Source: Cricetomys ansorgei (Eukaryota; Chordata; Mammalia; Rodentia; Nesomyidae). Taken from it: 64,000 bases of DNA. This document shows, piece after piece, positions 1-13,000 of the stretch (within the stretch, counting starts at the first letter, position 1; each line of letters opens with the position of its first letter). Below the pieces are notes generated by a model. The model had not been told where the DNA came from and made no database searches. It worked only from the letters and a program-made list of their open reading frames with translations. The position numbers and the translations under genes were made by a program. The stretch spans positions 2,224,001 to 2,288,000 of the forward strand of contig JAMJFZ010000289.1 in the NCBI GenBank assembly GCA_026225945.1, written 5' to 3'.

Positions 1-3000
1 AAAAAAAGAACAAAGATTCTGGCTCAGCTACACAACTGATTGGCCACAGGGAAAGCATACCTGTTGAGGCAATGCTCTGCACGCCTTTCTCTCCCACTCA
101 GTTCAGATAGCTGTGAAGTTTCTGGGCATCAGTGCATGCCTAAGAGTTAATTCGAGTTTCCAGAGTTCAAGAACAGCCAGTTAAGTTCCAGGCCTCCTTG
201 TTTCCCATGGAAAGCCAGATGTGAAGCCTCACCAAAATGCATTCTGTTTCTTTGCACCCTACCTTGCCAGAAACTCTTACACGTTTCTGTAATAATAGCC
301 AAGGTTTTGTGCTTAGCAGCAGCTGCTTGTAACATCTGCCAGATAATTACTGAGCTGAATCCGAATTCACCTGCCTTAACCCAAAAGTGTGAGATGAATT
401 CCTGATCAAGGAATAAAAGATTGATTGCAGTTACATATTTCCATACTTGTTAATAATCACTGCTATAGACACCAGTAAAGAACAGATGCTTTCCTGGGGG
501 AGGTGTAGAAGAGAGGGAGGTAGAAAGGGGGAAACTATCCAGGAGCACCCACTTTTAACTACATATGTATGCGTCTCACATTCAGCACGAGACACTGACA
601 TTTGTTAACACCATTGTAAAAAGATGCCGTGGCGTATGCTTCACATTCTAGATTCTCTGCAGCACCTGCTGACGATCGAGCCCCCTTTTATGTGTGAGTA
701 TCGGTGATTCAAAAGCTCATTATGGCTGTGTGTTACAACTTGCCTGTGAAAACCATTTCATGCTTTTGTAACATCCCCATGCAGGAATGGATCCAGATTA
801 GATTCAGTGTGTACAGTTTGGCTTTTTTTCCCCCCACTCATAAGAACGTAAATTCCAGCAGAGCTATGCAGTTGCTACATTCTTGCATTGCAGTGGTGGT
901 TGTGAACTCATTTGGAAATCCTGTTCGCCAGCCGCTAAGCTCTCATGCTCCTTGGTGAGGCTGAGTCTGTCCGCATGTGCAGGCGCGGCCCTGGATTCGT
1001 AGCTGTTTTCACATGTCAGCGTCACTAAGGTGAATCGCTTTTCTTCCACTCCTTGTGTAGCTAGAGGACAATTTACAACTAAGGCTTTCCTGCGCCACCC
1101 AAATAAGCTGTTTACACATGTTTCTGCAGCTTGCCATTTCGCTTTGTCATACTTCTGGTTTTTGTGGAGTTTTTGTGGGCTTTGTGATTGGTCATGTGCT
1201 GGAACTGCTCTGCATGTGCTGTTGCATTGTGGGATACCTGTTCTGGTGAACCCTGTTGATGTTGGGCTGAATGACCACAGAGACAGCTTTCTTCTTTCTC
1301 CTTGCTAACCAAATATCAAATATTTATAAAATCCCCATCATACTTCTCTTTAATAGAAGTAAATCAGCAAATACAGAAGGCGACTCATCATGCTTCTCGG
1401 GTTTTCGAGCTGGCTAAAGAACAAAACAGGCAATGCTTGTCATTAGTAGTGTTGCTTTCCTGGCCCGCTTCACCCACATTTTTTCTCTTGGTTTTATCCT
1501 AAGGGTTTATTTATATGAGTTCTCTCAAATTTTAGCATTGATATAGGTTTTCAAAATCCTGTTACCAACATTTAGATTTTATATTAAATTTTGTATAAAA
1601 CACAGTTAGGTTTTCCTGATATAATATGTTATGTGTTTTCGATTCATGAATTTTGAAAACAGCAAATCTACTATTCATTCTTTTTTGTAACACCTTAAGG
1701 AAAGTGTAGAAGGTGTTTTGTTTTGTTTTTAATAGATGAATGAATTAAATTGGGCCAGAATGAAAGCCAATGCTTGAATGCCTAAGGAAAATTTCCTAAC
1801 CTGTGTTTCTGCTAATAGTGTGGCCCTTTGGGTAGAAGTGTTACAAGGAGACTTACGGAGGATTTGAGTGTTCTTTTTGGAGGGCTGTGTGTAGTGTGGT
1901 GAGCTGTGTTCTGAGAGAATCCCTTCTCATTCTCTGTGGTTCTGTTTTACTTATGGCTTCTTGTGGTTGAGGGTTTGGAGGTTCAGCAGTATTGTCTTAC
2001 TTTGGAGCTCCCTCAAACCCATGAGACTGCACTTTGGAGACATAAAAGAGCAAATGACTATGGTGTCAATGTATCTGGAATATATCCTTTTAACTTCAAA
2101 GTAGTAAATCAGTGTAATTTGTATTTTCTTACCACATAAAATAGTTCTCATACATTTACCCTCCAGGACCGGGATCTGGTGAACTCATCTTAATGGGAGT
2201 ATTATTGGTTTAAGAGTCTTTGTGATTTCTATATTGAGTGTGTTTCATAATACTCTTATTCCTAGTTGCACAAACATGTCTGCCCTACTGACTTCAGTTA
2301 TAGTATTTCTCTGAGTACTGATTAATTTGAGGATCCTGATCAGCCTACTTCCAAATTTTATCAACTGTGTAACTAGCCTTACAGAGAGCAGTAAATCTGG
2401 ACTTTCCAGTGTTGCTTTCTAAGCACGACTGTATTCTGTATCCAGTGCAGTACCTTCCACATGGTGAATACTCAGTTGCTACTTGTTGAATTTACTAGTT
2501 TACTTTTCACTGTGAGGGAAAAAACACAAAAGCAGTTGCTACACATTAGCGATCCTTTCCTTAAACTTAAGTATGCTACCTTCATGCTTCAGGCTTTCAA
2601 GTATGTAAATTGATAGAGCTGAGTCATTGGTTATGCTAATTAACATCCATGATGAACTGTTTACTCTGTACAAGTAGTTCCAGATATTTAGTGTTTAACA
2701 AAGTACACCTAATTTATTTCTGCTAGGTAATCTAAATATCTTACCACAAAAAATATTAATATGAGTATCTATTCACTTCACATCTATTTTGTGGTACTAA
2801 TGATGAGCCTAGGTCCTGAACATGGTAAACAAACATTCTATAATTGAACTATAACCTTAGCCTCATTCATTCATTCATTATTGTAGCAGAAGGATCAAAC
2901 CTAGAACTTTGCTGCTGAACTGGCCCCCTAGCTCTTTTACAGAATTTTAGAGCTTCCTAATCTCAAAAACATTACATTAACCTTTTCTTTTAGAGAAATA

Positions 3001-3241
3001 AGTAGTCCCAATTTCCTTCCTTTCAATTGTTAATAAATAGTAGTTTATCAGTAGCATTTACAACTTCAGTCATAGGTGTTGTGTTTGCTTATGAAATATT
3101 TTCCCTTTCAGATCATCTGTTAACTCTGTTTATGCAGTGTAGACATGCATGGGCAGGACAATTTCTTTATGTGTTTGGGAGGATTTTGTAACAGACAGAA
3201 CTCTGTTCCCTTTGCTTTCATGGATTATATTTTACTTCCAG
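1..3241 (+). other. Mpdz: Intron, 3' part (upstream end not in window)
   Basis: AT-rich intron. I see no exon, no PDZ coding and no young SINE. A weak antisense tRNA-SINE relic (ID/B4-like) lies near 2885-2935. The rest is unrecognised. Confidence 0.6.
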
Positions 3242-3346
3242 GATTACATACGTACCTGCAGAACATTTGGAAGAGTTCAGAGTAAGTTTTGGTCAACAAT
3301 CTGGAGGAATAATGGCACTAGATATTTTTTCTTCATACACTGGCAG
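3242..3346 (+). CDS. Mpdz: MPDZ exon (window exon 1): linker after PDZ6
   Basis: 105 nt. The acceptor is tttacttccag and the donor gtgagt. The first base completes a codon; the reading then begins [12 protein letters not shown] and ends SSYTG with two bases left over. This is the start of the linker between PDZ6 and PDZ7. No PDZ6 exon is visible upstream, so the PDZ6 exons must lie 5' of the window. Confidence 0.88.
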
Positions 3347-4114
3347 GTGAGTAAGTCTACTACCAAAAGAAAAAAAAATGAATAATAGAGATTTGTCTCA
3401 GTTACTCAAGTAATTATCATTGTGAATTGAGAATTTGGAAAATTTATGAATGTTCAAATCAGTTAACTAAAATAATCTTTCATTTACCCATCTGATATAG
3501 CACTTTAAGTTTTAATATTTCTCCCCAGTTAAGATCGCTTAAATAATTCTGTAGACATCACATTTTCTGTAGTTTTATATAATGGTTTCACTTTTCCTAG
3601 AAATACCAAACTACTCAATCAGAAACATCTTTTAACAAATATATTCATTCTCTTTAGAGATTATTAGGATGAGCATCTTGGTATATAGTCATATTAGGAA
3701 ATAGTGCTTAGCTTTTTAAAGACTGGTGTAGAGTATATTAAGAACCTTTAAATAATACAATTTTCTTCACTCTTACAAAGGGGTATAGTGGGAGCTTGGT
3801 GGCACTACTGATTGAATTCACAGCAGGAGAGAATGGTTAGAGTGCTCTCTGTGGAAGTTTGTAGTGTTTTGCAGATTACTTTTTGCAGTTAGCCTGACAG
3901 TTGGACACCGGATTTCTCTTAAGCATACTGTAGAAAAGAGACCCTCACAAACATTTGGAGGCCTTCTCAGAAGAGTCCTACGTCCACAGAGGATGTCAGA
4001 ACACCCCAGTTCACAGGGTCCTGAAGGAATTATGATATTGTACCATGGATATTTCTCTGTAAATTATATATATACATTATGTATATATTTCCATTCCCAA
4101 CTTTCCTATATTAT

Positions 4115-4178
<64 letters not shown>

Positions 4179-7100
4179 TGGGAGTGGAAAAACATAACCT
4201 GTTTCATAAAGAGAAAGAATTTTACAGTCAGGCGTAATTTTTACAGGCAGGAGTTACCCTACCCTGTACAAAAGTTGCCCAAGTATACTCCAGAATTACT
4301 GTTCCAGGCTAAATAGCATGGGTTAATTATAGTTTTTCAATGTTTCCTGTTGAAACAGGAAAAGCAGTCTGTCTTCTGTCCAAATGGAGTAACAGTTAAC
4401 ATGTCAGTCAGGTCATAGGCCTTACAACATTTGAAAATTTTAGAAAGAAAGAGCTCCTTTCATCATCATCTGTACTGTTAGCACAGAGAGGAAAATGGCC
4501 TTGATTGTCCAGTGTAGTGTTTAGATGCTTCATTGCAAAGAAAGTGTAGTTGTTATTAACAGTGGGATGCTTACAAAAACCAGTCTGCATCTTACAGAGA
4601 AGGAATCTACAGCAGCAAGAGCTTTCCTTCCATACCTAGCTTCAAAGCCAAGCTTGGGGTGTCATTAGTCAGACTCTAAGATCTGGTCCATTGAATCCCA
4701 AGGAAGACTTGCACAAGTCCAAAAACAAAGAGACAGTACAGCACAAAGAGTGAGTGCTAGGTGGCCCAAGATCTATTCTCACTGCTTTACACTATATGAC
4801 TTCGTCCCAGTGACTTTTCTGGACTTAGATGCAGATACATGTAGTGGTTATAGTTATAGAAATACCTTTGATTGGCAACACGAAGTCACAGGGAGAAAGC
4901 AATTCAGTGCTTGCTTGGCTGCCTGAGGGGGAGAACAATAGACTTGTTCTGTTTTGATCTAAGGAGTAAATGACATTGGAGCTCCAGAAATGGCACACTA
5001 AGATAGAAAACAAATGCTACTCATGATTAGAAGAGCATGCAAGAACTCAACATTGTAGAGTCATTTGAAAACAAAACAAAAAAACCTGGGGTCTGTGTAT
5101 CAGAGGATTAAAACTGTCTTCTCTCAGCTCAAATGACAGGTCTGCAGTACAGAATGCTTATGCATAGATTATGCATAGATCTTTAAGACTGAGAACCTCC
5201 CCCATCTCAGGGCTGTCAGTAGATGTCACAGCAGGTGCTCACATTCTCTGTCTCCCAAACCTACTTTGTCCTTCATCTCCTTTTCATGTCTCAGCTTACA
5301 TTATCTGGGTAGGGACTCCACTTAGACTATTTCTCATTCAGCTACTCGACATCACTTTTAGGATACTTCCCTCTTGGAACTGCTGCTAACCATCCCGGCC
5401 CAAGGTCAGGTTTAGACTCCAGAAAGTACTGAGTTTCCCCAGATAGGCCCTCTTTAGATTACACAAAAGGGGGCTTCAAGTACAGAGCAGCTGGTAGGGA
5501 CTGTAGCAGGTGAATTTCATTTTAACCACATTTAAACAATGTTTGACCATTCCGGTCAAAGAAAAGAATGTTCATGGAGAGCCTGGACATTGGCTTGTCA
5601 GAACTATGAATCATGCTTGAGTGCAAATCCACTGGGTCGCCTGACTTCTGGTCTCAAATCTGAAGATCATATAATTTGAACTAGATGAAGACTCCTATTA
5701 GTATTAGGGAAGAGTGACTATAATTTGAATACATGTTTTCTTTAGATTTTTCAGTGCTATAAAAGCCACTGATGATGAATTCCTTCAGGACGGAGAAATA
5801 TTTGCTGAATAATTTTCCTTTAGAGTTCCAGGTTTTTGCAGTTTCCCCACTCCTCTCCTTTACTCTCCTTCATTCTGCCACATTTCGTCAGCAATCAGGC
5901 CAGGCAAGGCTTTTATATGCCCAGCAGTTTCTCCAGGCTGTGTGTGTGCCTGATCCTAGTGTAAGATTATTTATTGGGTTAGGTTTTCTTTTCCCTATGC
6001 TGGGAAATGTTATAAACTTGTAGTCAGGTACAATGAGAATTTGGACAGTTCTGCTTTTCCTTTAGCTTGACCAACAGTTAAGTATATTCAAGGCAGTGTT
6101 GCTTGGAATTCTCACTGCATATTTCCTTAACCAGAGACATTCCAGAATTACCAGAGCGAGAAGAAGGAGAAGGGGAGGAAAGTGAACTGCAGAGTGCAGC
6201 CTACAGCAGCTGGAGTCAGCCCCGGCGGTGAGGACTACTTCTGTGTTCTGCCTGTTCAGTGGGTGTATATGTTTAGAGGGAGAGAGGGGGGCGGGGAGAG
6301 GTGTGTGTGTATGTGGTCAGAGTATTGGCCTGTAGCTTGCTACTTATGGCACCATACACATTTTTTAGCACTGCTAACCCTTTATTTCTTCATGTATACA
6401 TTACAGAAAGTAATGTTTATCACACAGAGTTAAAACTAACTTATATGCAAGAATCTGTAATAGACACTAAGGACAATTAACTAGTATAGTATGCACAGGT
6501 AGTTAGATGAATAAATTCCAAATGGTTTTAGGTGTAGTGCCAAATGTCTGTTTGTTTATATTTTAACCAGCTTTTGTAGAAACTACATACACACACACAC
6601 ACACACACACACATGTAAAACAGCTTTTAATATGAGAGACCGAAATGTAAGTAAGGAACTTTGGCTGAGTTTGTCACGTGCTGGCGCTGGTTCCTATGCA
6701 GCTAAAAGACTGACCTTGAATATGCTCAGACCAATCACTGTATCTGAGGGTTTATCTCTGCTCACGTTGAGACAAGTCAGCTCCCATGTCATGGGCATCA
6801 CTGAGTCGTGGGTATTGTGTCTTGATCCAGACACAAAGTTGATCATTTGAGTAACCAGGAAGAAGTCTAAGACATAAATTCTGTCTCCGAGGAAGATAGA
6901 ATGTCCTTGGCTGCACAAGAGCTAGAGATACAAGAAGCAAAGAAGAATATGGAATATTCAATATCAGTAATCTCAGCCCCTCCAAAAGGCTCCAATATTA
7001 GCCATTGCCTTGTATTGTGATGTTGCCCGTTTTCAAAGGAGCTTCAACTTGCAACCATACTTTTCAGTGTTGAAATGACTGTTTTATGTCATTTTCAGAG

Positions 7101-9165
7101 AAACTAAACATCTGGCCATATAAAATGAGATTTCAGTTTGAATTCTTTCTTCTCCCAGTTAGCTTGCTGGGAGATTAGTTATGGGAGTTACTATGATCCG
7201 TGTGAGAACAGGATATACGTGCCAGATGTTTGACAGATAATCTAGCATAAGGTGTTATCTATTTTATTTGTATTTATTGTATTTGTATTATTAGATGGAG
7301 AGAGAAATAAAATAATTATTATATAGCTGGTGGTTAAAGATAACCTAATTTTTTTTTTGTTGGAAAATAGTAACAGCAGCAGAAAAGATAAGTTGGCTTA
7401 GTTTTAGTAACACACCAAGATGAAAAAGAATATTCGTCAGTGTGTGAATGGTTGGGAACAATGTGAATTGTATTCAAGTCCCTTTTGATACTCTTAATTT
7501 CTAAAGCTCTTTAGTTATGAAATGGGGTTAGTCCTGGGGTCTTTTTAACTTGGAGGAGGAGCCAGTGAGTTCTGCATCTGAACAGCCCCACCACGGTGGT
7601 GGGCAGTCCTCAGTACATACCTGATGTAGTCTGTAAGGACCTGTGTATCTGTCACAGGGAGCTAAACAAAAGGAGGTGTGGACACAGGAGGTGTCACAGG
7701 AAAAGAGGCGCACATCCTCGGGACTAGAAAGCTTGTATGCTTTGTTCCTCTGTTTTGCGTTCATGATATCCCAAGAATCCCCTCTGTGGTGGGAATTTAC
7801 ACTGGGAAAATGCCTAAAGCTTCTGCAGAATCTTTTCAACTAACATGTAGAGAAGCACTAAAGTATTCCAGATCAGTGTTGACGATGGAGAACCAGACCA
7901 GCACACCCAGAGCTTTCTGGAAATGAGGGCCTGTTTCACGGTATGGGAAACACAAAATCAACCAAGGTTTGTGTAGAAATAGAAGATACTTGTTAAGGGT
8001 TAAGTATTGTAAAAGGGGACTGGTGACAGGTTCAGCAGTAAAGGTGCTTGCCGCACAGGCCTAGTGACCCGAGTTCAATCCCCAGAGCCTGCAAAAGTGG
8101 GAAGGTGAGAGCCAACTTCATGAAGTTGTCCTCTGTCCTCCATGTGCAGAACACGACATAGCCCTCATCCACACATAGTCATAATAATTTTCAAAACTTA
8201 ACATTGCAAAACAGGCACGAGTAGGTTAGATTTTTGCCAGTGATTTTCATGAGTATCACTTTCCAGATTGCTTACGTTTTGCCCTATGCTGTGGAGATCT
8301 GTGTCATACCTGCTACTTTAAGATTTGACTCCGGCCACAGCTTATATGAGATACGCAAGCGGCTAGCAATGCTCTTATACTAAATCTGCAGTGTGTATTT
8401 CTTTATGTGTGTGTATGAAATCTTATCTAGGTTATGTATGCATGTATCAGAAATAGAATTACTAGCTTATAGATTTATAAGCATTTAAAAACTTTGCTTG
8501 AAGTTGTCTTGTTTTGCTTTATGTTATCATAGGAGCTTGGGCTTCTATTTCAACCCATGAATTTTCTCCAGTTGACACATGTAACCATTTTTTTAAAGTG
8601 CTCTGCCAATGGCTGGAAAATGGCACCTTGCCTTTACAAACTGTGTAGGTGTGGGGTACAGTCTGCTCAGTTGTCATATGGATAGGATAGTACACTTCCT
8701 GCCCTTTTTGTGGAAATCATCATCATCACGGTCGTCATTGTCTTAGTTAAGGTTTTATTGCTGTGAAGAGACACCTTGACCATGGCAACTCTTAGAAAAG
8801 AAATCATTTAATTGGGGCTGGCTTACAATACAGAGGTTTAATCTATTATCATCATGGCTAGAAGCCTGGTGGCAGGCAGGGAGACATGGTGCTGGTGAGG
8901 AGCAGAGACTTTATATATCAGCAGGCAGCAGGAAGAGAGTGTCACACTAGGCTTGGCTTGAGCATATGAAAGCACAAAGCCCTCCCCCGGTGACACGCTT
9001 CCTCCAATAAGGTCATACTCCCTCCAACAAGACCATACCTCCTAATAATTCCACTCCATATTAGTCAGTGGGAGCCATTTTTATTCAAACCGCCACACTC
9101 ATCATTATAATCATCATAGATTTGTTTGTTGCTTACTTAACTATGTCAAATCTTTCATTTTACAA

Positions 9166-9212
<47 letters not shown>

Positions 9213-10046
9213 AATTTTCTCATAAGACTATCTGATTAAAGATCCTTATTGGTGCCATTTGATAGCTTCGATAGGTAAGACAAAGAGACTAAGCAAGTTG
9301 CCGTGTGTCATGCAGTTAAGTAGCAGAGCAAAGCTGGAATCCGAGTGCTCTGCTCACAGCCGAGATATCTAGTCCAAGAGCCAGAACTTGTTCTGAAAAG
9401 TCTTTCTTGACAGGTGTCCTTTCCCAGGGAGATTCACCATGTTTTATCCAGTGCCTGATCAGCCTAGCTTCTTGCCTCTGTGGCCATTTGGCTGCCTTCT
9501 GTACTGTTCAAGGATTCACAGATCCTATGTCACCGTAGTATGTTTAAACTTTGTGATCCACTAGAGTACCCAGTGCTATTTGCCAAAGTTCCCGCATCTG
9601 TTGTTCTTCCTTTCCTGGTGAACAGGGGACTAAAGAGTATACACCTTCTAGGCTAGATATGAGGATTAAGTGAAATCATAGTCAGCTCCCTTGAAGAGCT
9701 GAGTGGCAATACACTAAGCCTCCGTATAATTTTCTGCTTGTATCACTCCAGAAATCATTTCTAACTCACAGTGATCAGTGAATAGCCTTAGGGGACTTTT
9801 CCTGACATTCCTTTTTAAATTTTTCTTAAGAGCTCAAGAGTGCTACCTGGCTTGTAAAATGTATACTACCTACATTGATTAAATTTCTTTGTCTTACTAA
9901 TTTACTCTAAGAGCTATTTCAAGAAATAGAGAAGAGGGATGAGGACCCTCTTCTGCATTCTGCGTAGACACAGAGTTGCACTGAACGTACGTGTGTACAA
10001 CTCACACTGACTCATGCGTGTGTTGGCATAAACACACATGCACAGG

Positions 10047-10077
<31 letters not shown>

Positions 10078-13000
10078 ATACTCTCACACACACAGGCACA
10101 CACAAATACAAGAAATCTTTTTCTTTTCCTAGACAGGGTTTCTCTGTTGTAGCTCTGGCTGTCCTGGAACTTACTGTAAACCAGTTTGGCCTCGAACTCA
10201 CAGAGCTCCACCCGCCTCTGCCTCCCATTTGCTAGAATTAAAGGTGTGCACCACCTAGTCTGGGCAATAAATCATAAAAAAAGAAAGAAAGAAAGAAATG
10301 GATATTAATTTTTTAATTTTTATAGACTTTGTAGAGAGAAAACATTGAATACTATTTTAGATTGTTTAACTATCTTTTTCAACTAAATAGATTAACTTTC
10401 TAGGATTGTATATTTTCAGATAGGAAAAAAATGTCCTACCCAAAAGGGAAACACTGGCGCTGGGCGTCTTTTCTGACACCGCTGCCCCACACTATCCCTT
10501 TCTTCTGCCGCTTTCCCTTTGCAGCAATCCTGTTTTTCTCTCGTTGAAACACCCCAAATGTCAGTGTTGAGGACACCCAGACCATGCTGTCTTCTTGTCC
10601 TCTGCAGCCAACACCACTGTCTTCCCTGAGGTCTGGAATAGATGCAGGGCCTTATCAACACGCCAACCTCTTGCTCACTGCAAATCACATCATGCTAGCA
10701 TTTTTCCCTTTTCACAAGATGCTCCTGTAAATCCATCTTTACCTCTTCTTCCTTTCGTAGCAACTGAGATCAAACCCAGGTCCTCGCACAAACCAAACAA
10801 TCCCCTTAGGAATGAAATCCCTCTTAACTCTTCAGTTGTCAGCAGTTATTCGATGTGAGCTCTGTGTTTACTGTGTGGATAGGGAGAGACCGTAGACAAA
10901 GTGCTAAGGCCCCGTGGTAGCAGCATATGAAATTGACACACAGAACAGTGAGGAGCTGTGTGCTTCCTGGAGTGGAAGGTGCAGAGCAGTTCATGGAATC
11001 TCTGGAGGTGCTGGAAGGGTCATTTCATGTAGAGTATTTTCAGCGACTGCCCATTATGCCCTGACTGTTAATGACTAGGTCTGCTCTGGCAAGAAAGACT
11101 CCTACAGAGGAAGGCTTCTGATTAGTGTGTGCAAAAGTGTTTTTCCCTGGATTTGGCTGCTAAACCTAGAAGCTGCCATCTGTTCAGTGGTAGCTGAGTC
11201 TCCTGATCATTTAATGCCTGTGTTATTAACGCTCCTGCAAAATGCCACTTCTTCACTGCACTTTAGCCTCCAGTCTAAGTCCAATATCAATACCAGCAAA
11301 ACACATAAGGAAAGTACTTAATCTTTTATGACTAGTGTGCTGTTGTAATTAAATATTTATTATCCTCGTTGTAAGTGTGATTCGGTGGCATTAAGAACCT
11401 TCACTATATAACTACAATACCATCATCTACAGAAGACTGTTCATCTTTTAAAATTAAAACTGTATCCACTGAACAATACCACCCTATCCACTTCCCGAGT
11501 GAGCAAACTCCATCTTATGGGCTGTCTCTGAATATGCTTCCTCCTGACCTCTTGTGAGTGTAACCGTGGCATTTGTTCTTGGTTTAGCTGGCCAATTTCA
11601 CATAGCATAGTATTCTTAAGAGTTCATACATGTTGAGACATAGTTCAGCATTTTCTTCCTTTTTAAGACAGAACAGTATTCCAATAAGCTGTGCACAATT
11701 TTGCTTATTCATTTTTTAGTGTTTTCATGTTTCTCATCTTGTTGCTATAATTATTTTTAGATATATTTTTATTTACCCTCTCATACAATATATTCCCACC
11801 TCAGTTTCCCCTCCGTCTAGCCCCTACCCGCCTCCCCTCTCCACAGATCCAATCCTCCTTTTCCTTTCAGAGCAGGGATGTCAACCGAACACAACATAAC
11901 ACAACAGCAGCATACAGTAGGACTAGGTACAAACCCTCAGGTCAAGGCTGGACAAGGCAACCTAGTGTGAGGAAAAGGCAGGCAAGAGCAGGCAAAATAG
12001 TCAGAGACACCCCCCAACACACTCCCATTGATAGGAGTCCCACAAAAACACCAAGCTAGCAACCATAACATATGTGCAAAAAAACCCAGTGAGTGCATAG
12101 ACAGTAGTCATTTTCTGATTCTGTTCAAAATTGTCAATCTAATGAGTGTGAGGTAATGTATTATTGGATGCGGATTGTGTCTCTACACTTATTATTTTAC
12201 GTAGTTATAAACCAGTTATAAACCTGTAGCCAAGTATTTATTCAAGTCCTTGTGTAATTTTTAATCTACTTGTTTGGTTTTCTTTGTAACTGGATTTTAG
12301 AAAGTCCGTTCATACATTCTGGGTATTGGTTCCTTATCCGACATGTGATCCCCGGAGGTCACTTCCCTTCTGTGAGCTGTCTTTTTCCTCTCTCCTTTTA
12401 ATAAAGGCCAGTTTGTCTGTTTTTTTTTTTTTTTTATTGCCTATGTCCTTGGTGTCATCTATAGGCCATCCCAAATTTCAGGAAGCTTTTCCTTTGTGCT
12501 TCCCTCTGAAAGTTTGCAATTTTACTTTCATAGGGTTGAACTCTGGAGAGAGCCAAGCAAGTCCTTGGGCATCAGCATTGTTGGGGGTCGAGGGATGGGG
12601 AGCCGCCTTAGCAACGGGGAAGTGATGAGGGGCATTTTCATCAAGCACGTGCTCGAAGACAGTCCGGCCGGCAAAAACGGAACACTGAAACCAGGAGACA
12701 GAATTGTCGAGGTAACCTCCACGTGAGCTTTCTCTTCAAAGCGCTTCCCCTCTCCCACTCTCTGTACCAATGAGGTTGCCATCCTTAAATCTGCTCCCCA
12801 CCCTGGTGTTAGAGATGAGCATTTGAGGTTCAAGCTTTACTTTCCTGTTTCCATCCAGTCTTCTTTATATGGATGGGATGACAAATTATGTATTTGATGG
12901 AAAAACTTATGTTTAGAAATACAGACAACCAATTTTAAAAGCATTCGTCCTAAGGAATATAAATTATGAAAAAGACAACTTCTTAGGGGAAAATTAAAAT

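Larger units (their letters stand above)
6228..12533 (+). other. Mpdz: 6.3-kb intron before PDZ7
   Basis: Holds CA tracts, a B3-type SINE, a MaLR-type LTR, a MIR, a B1, and an antisense L1 mosaic that fills the last 1.1 kb up to the acceptor. No coding sequence was recognised. Confidence 0.65.

Noticed and set aside
1..3241. PDZ6 exons upstream of the first exon
   Set aside because: I searched for GLGF-type loops and GD-x-I-x-x-V-N-G motifs next to splice sites and found none.
3864..4316. 150-codon open frame
   Set aside because: It is kept open by the (AT)n tract, which encodes an Ile/Tyr run. No similarity and no splice context.
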